A stretch of DNA of 64,000 nt from NCBI RefSeq assembly GCF_004551525.1, contig NZ_SATR01000029.1, forward strand, positions 1 through 64,000, written 5' to 3'. Below are positions 15,869 through 24,764 of the stretch, piece after piece; the first letter of the stretch is position 1, and each line of letters opens with the position of its first letter. The DNA comes from Vibrio ouci (GTDB taxonomy: Bacteria; Pseudomonadota; Gammaproteobacteria; Enterobacterales; Vibrionaceae). The notes below the pieces were generated by a model. The model ran no database searches, was not told the origin of the DNA, and saw only the letters and a list, made by a program, of their open reading frames with translations. The translations under genes and the position numbers were made by a program.

Positions 15869-18400
15869 GTGAAGTTCATAAAGCGACTGTTTATATTCAC
15901 ATTGATTTGCATAATTCTTGGGGTCGGTACCATTTTCGGCTTCTACCTTTATGTCAAACCAGAGCTACCAGACGTAGCAACGTTAAAAGATGTCGAGCTA
16001 CAAACACCCATGCAGGTGTACAGCCAAGACGGCAAGCTGATTTCTCAATTTGGTGAGAAACGCCGTATCCCTGTTGCTTATGATGATATTCCTCGTCACC
16101 TAGTGGAAGCACTGATCGCAACCGAAGATAGCCGCTTTTATGATCACCCGGGTATCGACCCAATTGGCATTACTCGTGCTGCTGTTGTTGTTGCCCTATC
16201 AGGTTCAGCAAAGCAAGGCGCAAGTACCATTACTCAGCAGCTAGCACGTAACTTCTTCCTTTCCAATGAGAAGAAGATCATGCGTAAAATTAAAGAGATC
16301 TTTATTGCAATCCATATTGAACAGCTTCTAAGTAAAGAAGAAATCATGGAGCTTTACGTCAATAAGATCTTCTTAGGCTACCGCTCTTACGGTTTTGGCG
16401 CGGCTGCTCAAACCTACTTTGGTAAAGATCTGCAAGATCTCTCGCTAAGCGAAATCGCGACGCTGGCAGGTATGCCAAAAGCACCATCAACCATGAATCC
16501 GATTTACTCGCTAGAGCGTGCTACTCACCGTCGTAACGTGGTTCTACTGCGTATGTTGGATGAGAAATACATTACTCAAGATGAGTATGACCAAGCTCGT
16601 GCAGAAGAGATCGTTTCACGCTACCACGGTGCTGAAATTGAACTAAGTGCTCCATATGTAGCAGAGCTAGCTCGTGCATGGATGGTGAGCCGTTACGGTG
16701 AAGAAGCGGCGTACACCTCAGGTATGAAGATCTACACTACGGTTGACTCTAAGCTTCAAGCAGCAGCCAACGACTCTGCAATCAGCAACCTGCTTTCTTA
16801 TGACGAGCGTCATGGCTACCGCGGCGCTGAAAAAGTGTTGTGGAAGAAAGGTGACACCGCTTTTGACGAGCAAAAGATCGATAAGACTCTCGACAATGTT
16901 CCAAGCTACCGACCACTGATTCCTGCGGTTGTGACCAAAGTGGACGGAAAACAGGCAACAGTCTTCGTTAAGAATAAAGGCGAACAAACTCTTGAGTGGG
17001 ACGGCATCAAGTGGGCACGTAAATTCCTAACTGATAACCGCCAAGGCTCTGTACCAAATAGAGCCTCTGATGTATTGGCCGTCGGCGAACAAATTTGGGT
17101 CCGCCCAGTAGAAACAAAAACGGATGGTGAAGAAAGCACTGTTGCTTGGCACTTAAGCCAAGTACCTAATGCCAACACTGCGTTTGTCGCGATGAATCCA
17201 GACAACGGCGCGGTACTTTCACTGGTTGGTGGCTTTAACTTTATCCATAACAAGTTCAACCGTGCGACTCAGTCAGTGCGTCAGGTTGGTTCAAGTATCA
17301 AACCGTTTATCTACTCAGCGGCGATCGATCAGGGCCTAACCCTTGCTACTCTGGTCAACGATGCACCGATTAACCAATGGGATAAGAGCCAAGGTACAGC
17401 GTGGCGTCCTAAGAACTCACCACCGACTTATACTGGCCCTACGCGCCTACGCATCGGTCTGGCTCAATCGAAAAACGTAATGGCAGTTCGTGTATTACGT
17501 GAAGTGGGTCTGGATGAAACGCGTGAATACCTAACTCGCTTTGGTTTCAATATTGACCAAGTACCGCGTTCAGAAACAATTGCTCTTGGTGCTGGTAGTT
17601 TAACGCCGATCAAAATGGCCCAAGGCTACTCTGTTTTCGCCAACGGTGGTTACTATGTTGAACCTTTCTATATCAGCAAAGTAGAAACGCCATTTGGTGA
17701 ACTTGAGTACCAAGCTAACCCGAGCATCATTTGTCATCAAAACTGTACGCAGCAGCCAGCGACTGAAACAGTAAGTAACGAGTTCGCTGAGCAAGATGTC
17801 GACATGACAGCTGACGACAGCGCACCTCACTATGCACCGCAGGTAATTTCTGAACAGACCGCCTTCTTGGTCCGTGAAATGATGTACAGCAACGTATGGG
17901 GTGGCGGTGACTGGAGTAAAGGCACTGGCTGGAATGGTACAGGCTGGCGAGCACAGAAACTTGAACGCCGCGACATTGGTGGTAAAACCGGTACCACCAA
18001 TGACTCAAAAGATGCTTGGTATAACGGCTATGGTCCAGGCATGGTTGCGATTGCGTGGGTTGGTTTCGATGACCATAACCGTAATCTAGGTAGAACTAAG
18101 CCAAACAGCAACTTAGCTAACAATCAAATTTCTGGTGCTGAAGCTGGAGCGAAAACCGCTCAACCAGCATGGGTCGATTTTATGCGTGATGCGCTGGCAG
18201 GGACTCCTCAGCACGAGAAAGTGATTCCTGAGGACATTGTTCGAGTACGTATCGACCGTGACTCAGGCTTGTTAACCAACAAGTTTGATTCAAGCTCAAT
18301 GTTTGAGTACTTCCGCGCAGGCACTGAGCCAACAGAATACGTTACCCGCGAGCTTACCGACAGCATCTACACCTCTGAAGATGGTGAAGACCTGTTCTAA
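15869..18400 (+). CDS. mrcA: Penicillin-binding protein 1A
   Basis: Bifunctional class A PBP building peptidoglycan in the periplasm. GTG start with AGGG upstream. TM about 8-28. The GT51 transglycosylase has catalytic Glu86 in ATEDSRFYDHPG and GASTITQQLARN near 112. An OB-like insert follows. The transpeptidase has Ser475 in GSSIKPF (SxxK), SKNVMAVRVL (SxN) and GGKTGTTND (KTG). 843 aa, typical. Divergent from pilM, the standard neighbour in gammaproteobacteria. Confidence 0.96.
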   Translation: MKFIKRLFIFTLICIILGVGTIFGFYLYVKPELPDVATLKDVELQTPMQVYSQDGKLISQFGEKRRIPVAYDDIPRHLVEALIATEDSRFYDHPGIDPIGITRAAVVVALSGSAKQGASTITQQLARNFFLSNEKKIMRKIKEIFIAIHIEQLLSKEEIMELYVNKIFLGYRSYGFGAAAQTYFGKDLQDLSLSEIATLAGMPKAPSTMNPIYSLERATHRRNVVLLRMLDEKYITQDEYDQARAEEIVSRYHGAEIELSAPYVAELARAWMVSRYGEEAAYTSGMKIYTTVDSKLQAAANDSAISNLLSYDERHGYRGAEKVLWKKGDTAFDEQKIDKTLDNVPSYRPLIPAVVTKVDGKQATVFVKNKGEQTLEWDGIKWARKFLTDNRQGSVPNRASDVLAVGEQIWVRPVETKTDGEESTVAWHLSQVPNANTAFVAMNPDNGAVLSLVGGFNFIHNKFNRATQSVRQVGSSIKPFIYSAAIDQGLTLATLVNDAPINQWDKSQGTAWRPKNSPPTYTGPTRLRIGLAQSKNVMAVRVLREVGLDETREYLTRFGFNIDQVPRSETIALGAGSLTPIKMAQGYSVFANGGYYVEPFYISKVETPFGELEYQANPSIICHQNCTQQPATETVSNEFAEQDVDMTADDSAPHYAPQVISEQTAFLVREMMYSNVWGGGDWSKGTGWNGTGWRAQKLERRDIGGKTGTTNDSKDAWYNGYGPGMVAIAWVGFDDHNRNLGRTKPNSNLANNQISGAEAGAKTAQPAWVDFMRDALAGTPQHEKVIPEDIVRVRIDRDSGLLTNKFDSSSMFEYFRAGTEPTEYVTRELTDSIYTSEDGEDLF

Positions 18401-18421
18401 TTCGCTCAAACAATAAATACG

Positions 18422-18457
18422 AAAAAGGGTTGATACTGAGGTATCAACCCTTTTTTC
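18422..18457. terminator. Bidirectional terminator between mrcA and oxyR
   Basis: AAAAAGGGTTGATAC, TGAG, GTATCAACCC and TTTTTT: a perfect stem flanked by A and T runs, serving both convergent genes. Confidence 0.93.
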
Positions 18458-18473
18458 TTTTCAGTAGCGGGTC

Positions 18474-19361
18474 TTAAACTTGTAGCTGCTGAGTGATCGC
18501 TTGTGCAAGCTGCTCAAATCGAGCACGCAATGGTGAACCTGGACGATAAGCCAAAACGATACTGCGTGACGGGACAGGGTTAATTGCACGCACATAGCAA
18601 ACGCCATCTTTTTGCTTCTCTTTTGGCAAAGAGAGCTCCGGTAATAAAGTGATACCCGCACCTGCCGCGACCATGTTACGCAGTGTCTCTAGGCTGGTTG
18701 CTTTAAAACGTTCATCATCTTTCGCACCAGCAGCGAAACAGAAGCCCAACGCTTGATCTCTTAAGCAGTGGCCATCACCCAGCGCCAACACAGTTTTGCC
18801 ATTCAGATCGAGCATGTCGACTTCATCAAGCTCTGCCCACTCATGGTCACAAGGTACTGCAACACTCATTGGTTCGTTATAAACTTCAATTTCTTTGAAT
18901 GCAGCGGTTTCAGCCACAGAAGCCAACACTAAACAATCTAACTTACCGTCTTCTAACTGACGCACCAGCTGATGAGTTTGCGCTTCATGTAGATAGAGCT
19001 CTAAATCAGGAAAGGCCTCTTTAAGCATAGGGACGATCTTCGGCAACAGATACGGCCCAACGGTTGGAATAAAACCAATATGCATCGGACCAACCATCTC
19101 CCCGGCTTGACCGCTAGCCATATCTTTAAAGGTTTTCACTTCAGTCAAGATACGCTTAGCCTGGTCAACCAACTGTAAGCCTGCATCGGTAAAGAGTACT
19201 CGGCGACTACTTCGCTCCAATAATGCTGTCCCTAGCTCATCTTCTAGTTTGCGAATTTGCCCACTCAAGGTCGGCTGGCTGACAAAACACGCTTCGGCCG
19301 CTTTTCGAAAATGTTTATGCTCAGCTAGCGAAACCAAGTATTCAAAATCTCGGATATTCAT
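18474..19361 (-). CDS. oxyR: OxyR hydrogen peroxide-sensing regulator
   Basis: LysR-family activator switched on by a disulfide. I start at ATG 19361 (MNIRDFEYL, GGGGAGA upstream), which reproduces the E. coli N terminus. Helix-turn-helix about 1-60 (SQPTLSGQIRKLEDELG). The redox pair is kept in GDGHCLRDQALGFCF, equivalent to E. coli C199 and C208. 295 aa. Divergent from the peroxiredoxin gene it presumably controls; the operator overlaps its own upstream region, fitting autorepression. Confidence 0.96.
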   Translation of the reverse strand: MNIRDFEYLVSLAEHKHFRKAAEACFVSQPTLSGQIRKLEDELGTALLERSSRRVLFTDAGLQLVDQAKRILTEVKTFKDMASGQAGEMVGPMHIGFIPTVGPYLLPKIVPMLKEAFPDLELYLHEAQTHQLVRQLEDGKLDCLVLASVAETAAFKEIEVYNEPMSVAVPCDHEWAELDEVDMLDLNGKTVLALGDGHCLRDQALGFCFAAGAKDDERFKATSLETLRNMVAAGAGITLLPELSLPKEKQKDGVCYVRAINPVPSRSIVLAYRPGSPLRARFEQLAQAITQQLQV

Positions 19362-19388
19362 TATTGGTGTTCTCCCCACACTTTGTAG

Positions 19389-19425
19389 ATAGAAATAATC
19401 TATCAAAACCATAGCATCAAACGAT
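19389..19425. promoter_or_regulatory. OxyR tandem operator
   Basis: ATAG-N7-CTAT-N7-ATAG-N7-CGAT: four quarter-sites at exact OxyR spacing, with one mismatch in the last. It lies between oxyR and the peroxiredoxin gene. A TAATAAT -10 candidate at about 19452-19458 would place the operator next to the -35 of the rightward promoter. Confidence 0.85.
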
Positions 19426-19534
19426 TAGAGCTATCAAAGGATTTCTTTAATAATAACTTCATCGAAACAGAGCACAGTGAATATGCTGCTAAGTCTCAAA
19501 AAAATAATTATATAAAATCAAAAAGGAAATCATT

Positions 19535-20263
19535 ATGTTTGCATCTAAAGAAGGTCAAAATGTCCCTCAAGTTACTTTCCCAATCCGCCAGGGCGACGCA
19601 TGGGTAAACGTCACGAGTGATGATCTATTTAAAGATAAAACCGTTATTGTATTCAGCCTTCCAGGCGCGTTTACTCCAACGTGTTCGTCTAGCCACCTAC
19701 CTCGTTACAACGAGCTATTCCCAGTATTCAAAGAGCACGGTGTGGATGAAATCCTATGTGTCTCAGTTAACGATACTTTCGTAATGAACGCTTGGAAAAA
19801 TGACCAAGAAGCAGAAAACATCACCTTCATTCCTGATGGTAACGGCGAGTTTACTGATGGTATGGGTATGCTAGTTGAAAAAAATGACATTGGTTTTGGT
19901 AAACGTTCATGGCGCTACAGCATGCTAGTGAAAAACGGCGTGGTAGAGAAAATGTTCATCGAACCAAACGAGCCAGGCGACCCGTTCAAAGTGTCAGACG
20001 CAGATACTATGCTAAAACACATTGCGCCGGACTTCAGAACTCAAGAATCAATCACGGTATTTTCTAAACCAGGTTGCCCATTCTGTGTTAAAGCAAAACA
20101 GAACCTAATTGATCACAATCTTCAGTATGAAGAGATTATTCTAGGTAAAGACGCAACAACAGTAAGCCTACGAGCAATTACTGGCCGTACAACGGTTCCG
20201 CAAGTCTTCATTGGTGGTAAGCACATCGGTGGTAGCGAAGAGCTAGAAACTTACTTAGGTTAA
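19535..20263 (+). CDS. Peroxiredoxin-glutaredoxin hybrid (Prx5/Grx)
   Basis: Glutathione-dependent peroxide reductase with both catalytic parts in one chain. Residues 1-165 form a Prx5-type peroxiredoxin with peroxidatic Cys50 in GAFTPTCSSSHLP. Residues about 170-242 form a glutaredoxin with Cys181-Pro-Phe-Cys184 (GCPFCVKAK) and TVPQVFIGGKHIGG. The Grx reduces the Prx in cis using glutathione. Known in Haemophilus and Vibrio. Start has AAAAGGAAAT. OxyR operator upstream predicts peroxide induction. Confidence 0.95.
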   Translation: MFASKEGQNVPQVTFPIRQGDAWVNVTSDDLFKDKTVIVFSLPGAFTPTCSSSHLPRYNELFPVFKEHGVDEILCVSVNDTFVMNAWKNDQEAENITFIPDGNGEFTDGMGMLVEKNDIGFGKRSWRYSMLVKNGVVEKMFIEPNEPGDPFKVSDADTMLKHIAPDFRTQESITVFSKPGCPFCVKAKQNLIDHNLQYEEIILGKDATTVSLRAITGRTTVPQVFIGGKHIGGSEELETYLG

Positions 20264-20292
20264 TTAGGTAAACAAGTTCAATCAGCCCAAAC

Positions 20293-20325
20293 AAAAAAAG
20301 GAAAGCACTGTGCTTTCCTTTTTAC
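20293..20325. terminator. Bidirectional terminator after the Prx-Grx gene
   Basis: AAAGGAAAGCAC pairs with GTGCTTTCCTTT (loop minimal), flanked by A and T runs. Shared with the convergent ridA-family gene. Confidence 0.9.
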
Positions 20326-20339
20326 TTTCAATCAGAGAA

Positions 20340-20702
20340 TTAGCAACAGTTGCCATTCTTCTCAGCTGCAATCACTGAGATTTCCACCAGCAGCGCTTCA
20401 CGGGCCATATCGCCAGTAACACAAGCGCGTGCAGGCGCGTGACCTTCAGGTACCCATGCATCCCATACTGCGTTCATCTCTTGGAAGTCTTTCATATCTT
20501 TCAAGTAGATAGTTGCAGATAGCATATGCTCTTTATCACTGCCTGCTTCAAGCAGTAGTTGTTCAACCTTATCAAGCATAGTTTGAGTTTGTTCAGTGAT
20601 GTCTTTGGTAGCATCGGCACAAACTTGTCCACATAGGTAAATCGTACCATTGTGCTTAACAATACGGCTCATGCGCTGTTTGGTATGTTGGCGTTCGATC
20701 AT
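20340..20702 (-). CDS. RidA/YjgF-family protein
   Basis: Member of the Rid family, typically deaminating reactive enamine/imine intermediates from PLP enzymes. 120 aa from the ATG at 20702 (MIERQHTKQRMSRIVKHNG); an in-frame start five codons upstream is less likely. Family features include YLCGQVCAD near 27, AGSDKEHMLSATIYLKDM near 62 and the Arg in PARACV near 95. It looks like the RidA subgroup found beside oxyR/prx in Vibrio rather than RidA proper, since sequence identity to canonical RidA appears partial. Substrate unknown. Confidence 0.85.
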   Translation of the reverse strand: MIERQHTKQRMSRIVKHNGTIYLCGQVCADATKDITEQTQTMLDKVEQLLLEAGSDKEHMLSATIYLKDMKDFQEMNAVWDAWVPEGHAPARACVTGDMAREALLVEISVIAAEKNGNCC

Positions 20703-20767
20703 TTTTCTCACTTTCAAATTAGATTGCGATATTCTATAGCAAGTTATGTTACCGAATTCGTACCACT

Positions 20768-21025
20768 ATGACATGCCCTCACTGTAAAAATAATGGCTGG
20801 TTTTGGAAAAAAATTGGCCGCTGTAAGCGCTGTATGGATCAGCTCACTGTGTTATCGGTGTTGTGTTGGATAGTGTGGTGGTTTCTGTTCAAAGACGATC
20901 CGAAGAGTATTGAATCTATAACTTTGATCATCGCAGGGTTTGCGTTTAATGGTTTGCTGGCTTTGCACTTATGGATGCGCTTTGTCATCTCGCCATGGCG
21001 AAAACGCAAAAAAAACAATAGTTAA
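20768..21025 (+). CDS. Small zinc-ribbon membrane protein (DUF3624-like)
   Basis: 85 aa. The N terminus has two Cys pairs, CPHC and CKRC (residues 3-6 and 19-22), typical of a zinc ribbon. Two hydrophobic segments follow (about 26-42 and 52-72), then a basic tail (WRKRKKNN). I believe it belongs to DUF3624, a Vibrio-restricted family of unknown function, from memory only. A stand-alone gene, start ATG without a strong ribosome site. No function assigned. Confidence 0.75.
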   Translation: MTCPHCKNNGWFWKKIGRCKRCMDQLTVLSVLCWIVWWFLFKDDPKSIESITLIIAGFAFNGLLALHLWMRFVISPWRKRKKNNS

Positions 21026-21160
21026 AACGGACTTGCTCAAAATAATCGGTGTCAGAGCAAGGAGGATAAAAAACGAATCCTATGAGCATAGCCCGTCTAT
21101 TCGATTAGGTGAGTTTTTTTGACAACGAAGCTATGGCATCGATTATGAAGAGCAAAAAAG

Positions 21161-21195
21161 AAAAAAGCCCCAAAACCAATTATGGTTTGGGGCCT
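21161..21195 (-). terminator. Terminator after argH
   Basis: GCCCCAAAACC and GGTTTGGGGC around AATTAT, followed on the minus strand by TTTTTTC. Placed about 120 bases past the argH stop. Confidence 0.85.
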
Positions 21196-21312
21196 TCTTA
21201 GATTCTTCTAAGAAAAAGCAGTGGTACTTTAATAGACTCTGCCTTTTCTAATTAGTTCCAAAAGTTGCTCGATCTTTTTTGATCTTTTTTAGCACCTTTG
21301 AAATTCAATTGG

Positions 21313-23187
21313 TTACGCGACGTTAACTCGAGCAATTGATTGCTCAACCAAATTCACTTCCAACGCGACCTCATCACAAGCATGTTGACGCGGACACTGG
21401 TCGCAATCTTTTAGCACTTTCTCAGGCAGTAATGACTTCGATGTTGGCAAGAAGGATTGCTTCATAAAGAACTCTGGTGTGCGTGTCAGGACGAACACTT
21501 TCTTAATCGCCATTTGGCGCGCCTTATCCACCAAGTATTGCACGATCGCACTGCCTTGCCCTTGGCCCTGCCAGCCCGCTTCAATACCTAACGAACGAAT
21601 TTCAGCTAGACCAGAGTCATAAACATACAGTGATGCACAACCAGTCACCTCACCATGGTGTTCAGCAACGGCAAACGAGCCAATATCACGCACTAGTTCA
21701 CTACGCGAGCGCGGAAGGTTCTCACCCATATTGGCCCAGTAAGTGACCATGCCTTCGAGTGACTCAATATCAGTTAGGCGCGCAGGACGTACGTTAACCG
21801 CCGAAGTATCACGCTTAATTAAACGCCCTTCCGCTTGTTCAACCGCATGCGCAACTTGCTTAGGTGACACACCGCCTAAAGCACTACGCTTTTCAAGACA
21901 TGATTCAATGGTCAGGATGTCATACACATCAGACTCAATCACTTCTGAGAACTCTTTCAATTCCGCAATCGACAGTTCTTCGAGTGCGCAGCCTTTTGCT
22001 ATCGCGCCGACAACTGCGACACCCACAATATGGTGTGCTTCACGGAATGGAATGCCTTTCGCTACTAGGTAATCAGCTAGCTCAGTAGCGTTAGCATAAC
22101 CTTGCTTAGCCGCTTCTAGTGTACGCTCACCATTGACTTTGATGCCATCAAAACAAAGCGCGGCCATTTCCATACAGTCGTTCCACGTATCTAACGCATC
22201 GAACAGACCTTCTTTGTCTTCCTGCATATCTTTATTGTACGCAAGAGGTAGCGCCTTAACTGTCATCATCATGCCAGCTAATGAACCATAAACACGGCCG
22301 GTCTTACCACGGATTAGCTCTAACGCATCTGGGTTTTTCTTCTGTGGCATCAGCGAAGAACCGGATGTCACGGTATCGGCCAACTCAATAAAGTTAGATT
22401 CACCAGAGTTGTAGAAGATCATATCTTCAGCAAGACGCGATAGGTGCAGCATCGAAATCGAAGCGACAGACATTAGCTCCATCACATGGTCACGATCCGA
22501 TACAGAGTCTAAAGAGTTGCGCGTAGCACGGCGAAAACCTAGGTTGTGCGCCACTTGTTCACGGTCAATCGGATACGCAGTACCTGCCAATGCGCCAGAG
22601 CCTAGCGGACAAGTATCTAAACGATGAATCGCATCATGCAGGCGAGAATAGTCACGCTCAAACATTTCAACGTAAGCTAAACACCAGTGAGCAAACGTTA
22701 CTGGCTGGGCACGTTGTAAGTGAGTGTAGCCCGGCAGCACTGTATCTTGATGAACTTTCGCCACAGAGACCATTTGAGCTTGCAGGCGATCGAGTGCCAT
22801 TAATAGCTGCTGACCTTGCTGACGACACCAAAGCTTAAGGTCTGTCGCCACCTGATCGTTACGTGAACGGCCAGTATGAAGCTTCTTACCTAAATCGCCG
22901 ACTTTGCTGATCAGTTGCTGCTCAACCCAAGAGTGAATATCTTCGGCATCAGAACGTAAAATCTGATGCGGGTCTTCCATCACTTCAAGTTTAAGTTCAT
23001 TCAATGCTAGCTCGAGCTTTTGTTGCTCTTCTTCGTTCAATACGTCGACAGAAAGCAAGGCTTTTGACCAAGCAATCGAACCTACGATATCTTGTTCAGC
23101 TAGTCGGTAATCGAAACGCAATGAGTCGTTAAAATCTTTGAATCTCGTATCTGCCGCTTGGGTAAATCTTCCGCCCCATAATGCCAT
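21313..23187 (-). CDS. argH: Bifunctional argininosuccinate lyase / N-acetyltransferase ArgH(A)
   Basis: Last step of arginine synthesis (argininosuccinate to arginine and fumarate), fused to an acetyltransferase. Residues 1 to about 455 are a complete lyase, with HTGRSRNDQVATDLKLW near 104, the signature GSSLMPQKKNPD near 281, and ALGGVSPKQV near 441. After a short linker, about 470-624 is a GNAT domain with SLGIEAGWQGQGQGSAIV as the acetyl-CoA loop and a Cys-bearing tail (DCDQCPRQHAC). Normal ArgH is about 460 aa. The GNAT part is known as a short ArgA (acetylglutamate synthase) in Moritella/Vibrio ArgH(A). Confidence 0.95.
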   Translation of the reverse strand: MALWGGRFTQAADTRFKDFNDSLRFDYRLAEQDIVGSIAWSKALLSVDVLNEEEQQKLELALNELKLEVMEDPHQILRSDAEDIHSWVEQQLISKVGDLGKKLHTGRSRNDQVATDLKLWCRQQGQQLLMALDRLQAQMVSVAKVHQDTVLPGYTHLQRAQPVTFAHWCLAYVEMFERDYSRLHDAIHRLDTCPLGSGALAGTAYPIDREQVAHNLGFRRATRNSLDSVSDRDHVMELMSVASISMLHLSRLAEDMIFYNSGESNFIELADTVTSGSSLMPQKKNPDALELIRGKTGRVYGSLAGMMMTVKALPLAYNKDMQEDKEGLFDALDTWNDCMEMAALCFDGIKVNGERTLEAAKQGYANATELADYLVAKGIPFREAHHIVGVAVVGAIAKGCALEELSIAELKEFSEVIESDVYDILTIESCLEKRSALGGVSPKQVAHAVEQAEGRLIKRDTSAVNVRPARLTDIESLEGMVTYWANMGENLPRSRSELVRDIGSFAVAEHHGEVTGCASLYVYDSGLAEIRSLGIEAGWQGQGQGSAIVQYLVDKARQMAIKKVFVLTRTPEFFMKQSFLPTSKSLLPEKVLKDCDQCPRQHACDEVALEVNLVEQSIARVNVA

Positions 23188-23253
23188 TGCGTATCTCCTG
23201 ATTACCTATGCTCACTGTAAAGAGTGAATTGCTGTTATTGCTTAGATTGACTC

Positions 23254-23266
23254 TGAATCGTATTCA
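23254..23266. promoter_or_regulatory. Candidate ArgR half-palindrome upstream of argH
   Basis: TGAAT-CGT-ATTCA is a perfect inverted repeat of the ARG-box arms, but the centre is three bases instead of the usual four, and no second box at 21-base spacing is seen. It lies 67 bases upstream of argH, behind the argG terminator. Confidence 0.4.
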
Positions 23267-23380
23267 GTATTTTATGATGGTTCAAAGTTACGGCAAATCA
23301 AAACAAAAAGAAAGTATTAATTCACTTTTTTAACATATTTATTCACAGCTAGTTTCCCAGTTCCTATCCTATGAGAATCA

Positions 23381-23414
23381 AAAAAGCCCGTTTGCTTTCA
23401 CAAACGGGCTTTTA
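23381..23414. terminator. Terminator between argG and argH
   Basis: AAAAAGCCCGTTTG, CTTTCA, CAAACGGGCTTTT: a strong stem with A/T flanks. It separates argG from argH on the minus strand, so argH probably has its own promoter. Confidence 0.9.
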
Positions 23415-23434
23415 CTATCTCAGTCTAACTATGA

Positions 23435-24649
23435 TTATTTTTTCAAGCTGTTCAGTGCACGAATACGGCTTGATAGTGAGTAAAGACGGATAAAGCCTTC
23501 TGCATGACTTTGGTCATACACTTCATCTTCGCCAAAGGTTGCAAACTCTTCACAGTACAAGCTGTTGTCAGAACGTTTCTGAGTCACTGTTGCATGGCCT
23601 TTATACAGCTTAACAACCACTTCACCGTTAACATCTTGAGCCAGCTCTTCTGACGCCGCTAGAATAGATTTACATAGCGGAGTAAACCAACGACCATCGT
23701 AAACTAAGTGCGATGCTTTCACGCCTAACTCTTCACGGAACTCAAATGCTGTTTTATCCAGAACCAGTTGCTCTACTGCACGTAGTGCTTCCATCATGAT
23801 GGTGCCCCCTGGAGTTTCGTAACAACCACGAGACTTCATACCGACTAAACGGTTCTCAACGATATCGATACGACCAACACCGTGTTTCACGCCTTTGTCA
23901 TTTAGGTATACCAGTGCGTTGTATGGCGTCATTGTCTCACCATCTACTGCAACGACTGCGCCTTTTTCAACTTTTAGCGTTACGTATTCCGCTTCGTTTG
24001 GTGCTTGCTCAGGGTCAACTGTCCACGCCCAACAATCATCGTTTGGCGCATTCCAAGTATCTTCTAGTACGCCACCTTCTGTTGAGATATGCCACGCGTT
24101 AGCATCACGAGAGTAAATCTTAGTTAAAGATGCGCTACATGGGATGTTACGCTCTGCTAGGTAATCTAGACACTCTTCACGACTCACTAGATCCCACTCA
24201 CGCCATGGTGCGATGACATGTAGGTCCGGTGCTAGTGCTGCGAATGCGCCTTCAAAACGTACTTGGTCGTTACCTTTACCTGTACAGCCGTGACATAGAG
24301 CGTCTGCGCCCACTTTACGTGCCACTTCCACTTGAGCCTTAGCAATGATTGGACGCGCCATTGAAGTACCTAATAGGTATTTACCTTCGTAGTAAGCACC
24401 TGTTTTTAGCGTTGGGTAGATGTAATCAGCAACCATCTCTTCTTTTAGGTCTGCGATATAGCACTCAGATGCACCTGACGCTTTCGCTTTTTCCTCGATG
24501 CCTGCTAGCTCCTCTTCGCCTTGACCAACATCGGCGACAAACGCAACCACTTCACAGTCATAGTTTTCTTTCAGCCATGGAATGATCACTGATGTATCCA
24601 GACCGCCAGAGTATGCGACAACTACTTTATTTACTTGAACTTTGCTCAT
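23435..24649 (-). CDS. argG: Argininosuccinate synthase
   Basis: Joins citrulline and aspartate with ATP to form argininosuccinate. 404 aa, the short (type 1) form. N-type ATP pyrophosphatase P loop AYSGGLDTSV at 13-22 (VVVAYSGGLDTS); the citrulline/aspartate site is in GCTGKGNDQVRFE near 118. Start ATG has GGAGAAGT. Lies downstream of argB and argC with a 115-base gap to argB; a terminator follows. Confidence 0.97.
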   Translation of the reverse strand: MSKVQVNKVVVAYSGGLDTSVIIPWLKENYDCEVVAFVADVGQGEEELAGIEEKAKASGASECYIADLKEEMVADYIYPTLKTGAYYEGKYLLGTSMARPIIAKAQVEVARKVGADALCHGCTGKGNDQVRFEGAFAALAPDLHVIAPWREWDLVSREECLDYLAERNIPCSASLTKIYSRDANAWHISTEGGVLEDTWNAPNDDCWAWTVDPEQAPNEAEYVTLKVEKGAVVAVDGETMTPYNALVYLNDKGVKHGVGRIDIVENRLVGMKSRGCYETPGGTIMMEALRAVEQLVLDKTAFEFREELGVKASHLVYDGRWFTPLCKSILAASEELAQDVNGEVVVKLYKGHATVTQKRSDNSLYCEEFATFGEDEVYDQSHAEGFIRLYSLSSRIRALNSLKK

Positions 24650-24764
24650 TTTACTTCTCCAAATTCCCGGCGCTGCGCTTGGCGGTCAGTGCTACGGGTT
24701 ACTTCCTGTTAATTCTTATTTAGTTCAACGCAGGTGCATTGAAACGAAATTGTTTATTCCATCT

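Noticed and set aside
21265..21292. Tandem GATCTTTTTT pair after argH
   Set aside because: Only two short T-rich units; likely a local slippage duplication, not a repeat array.
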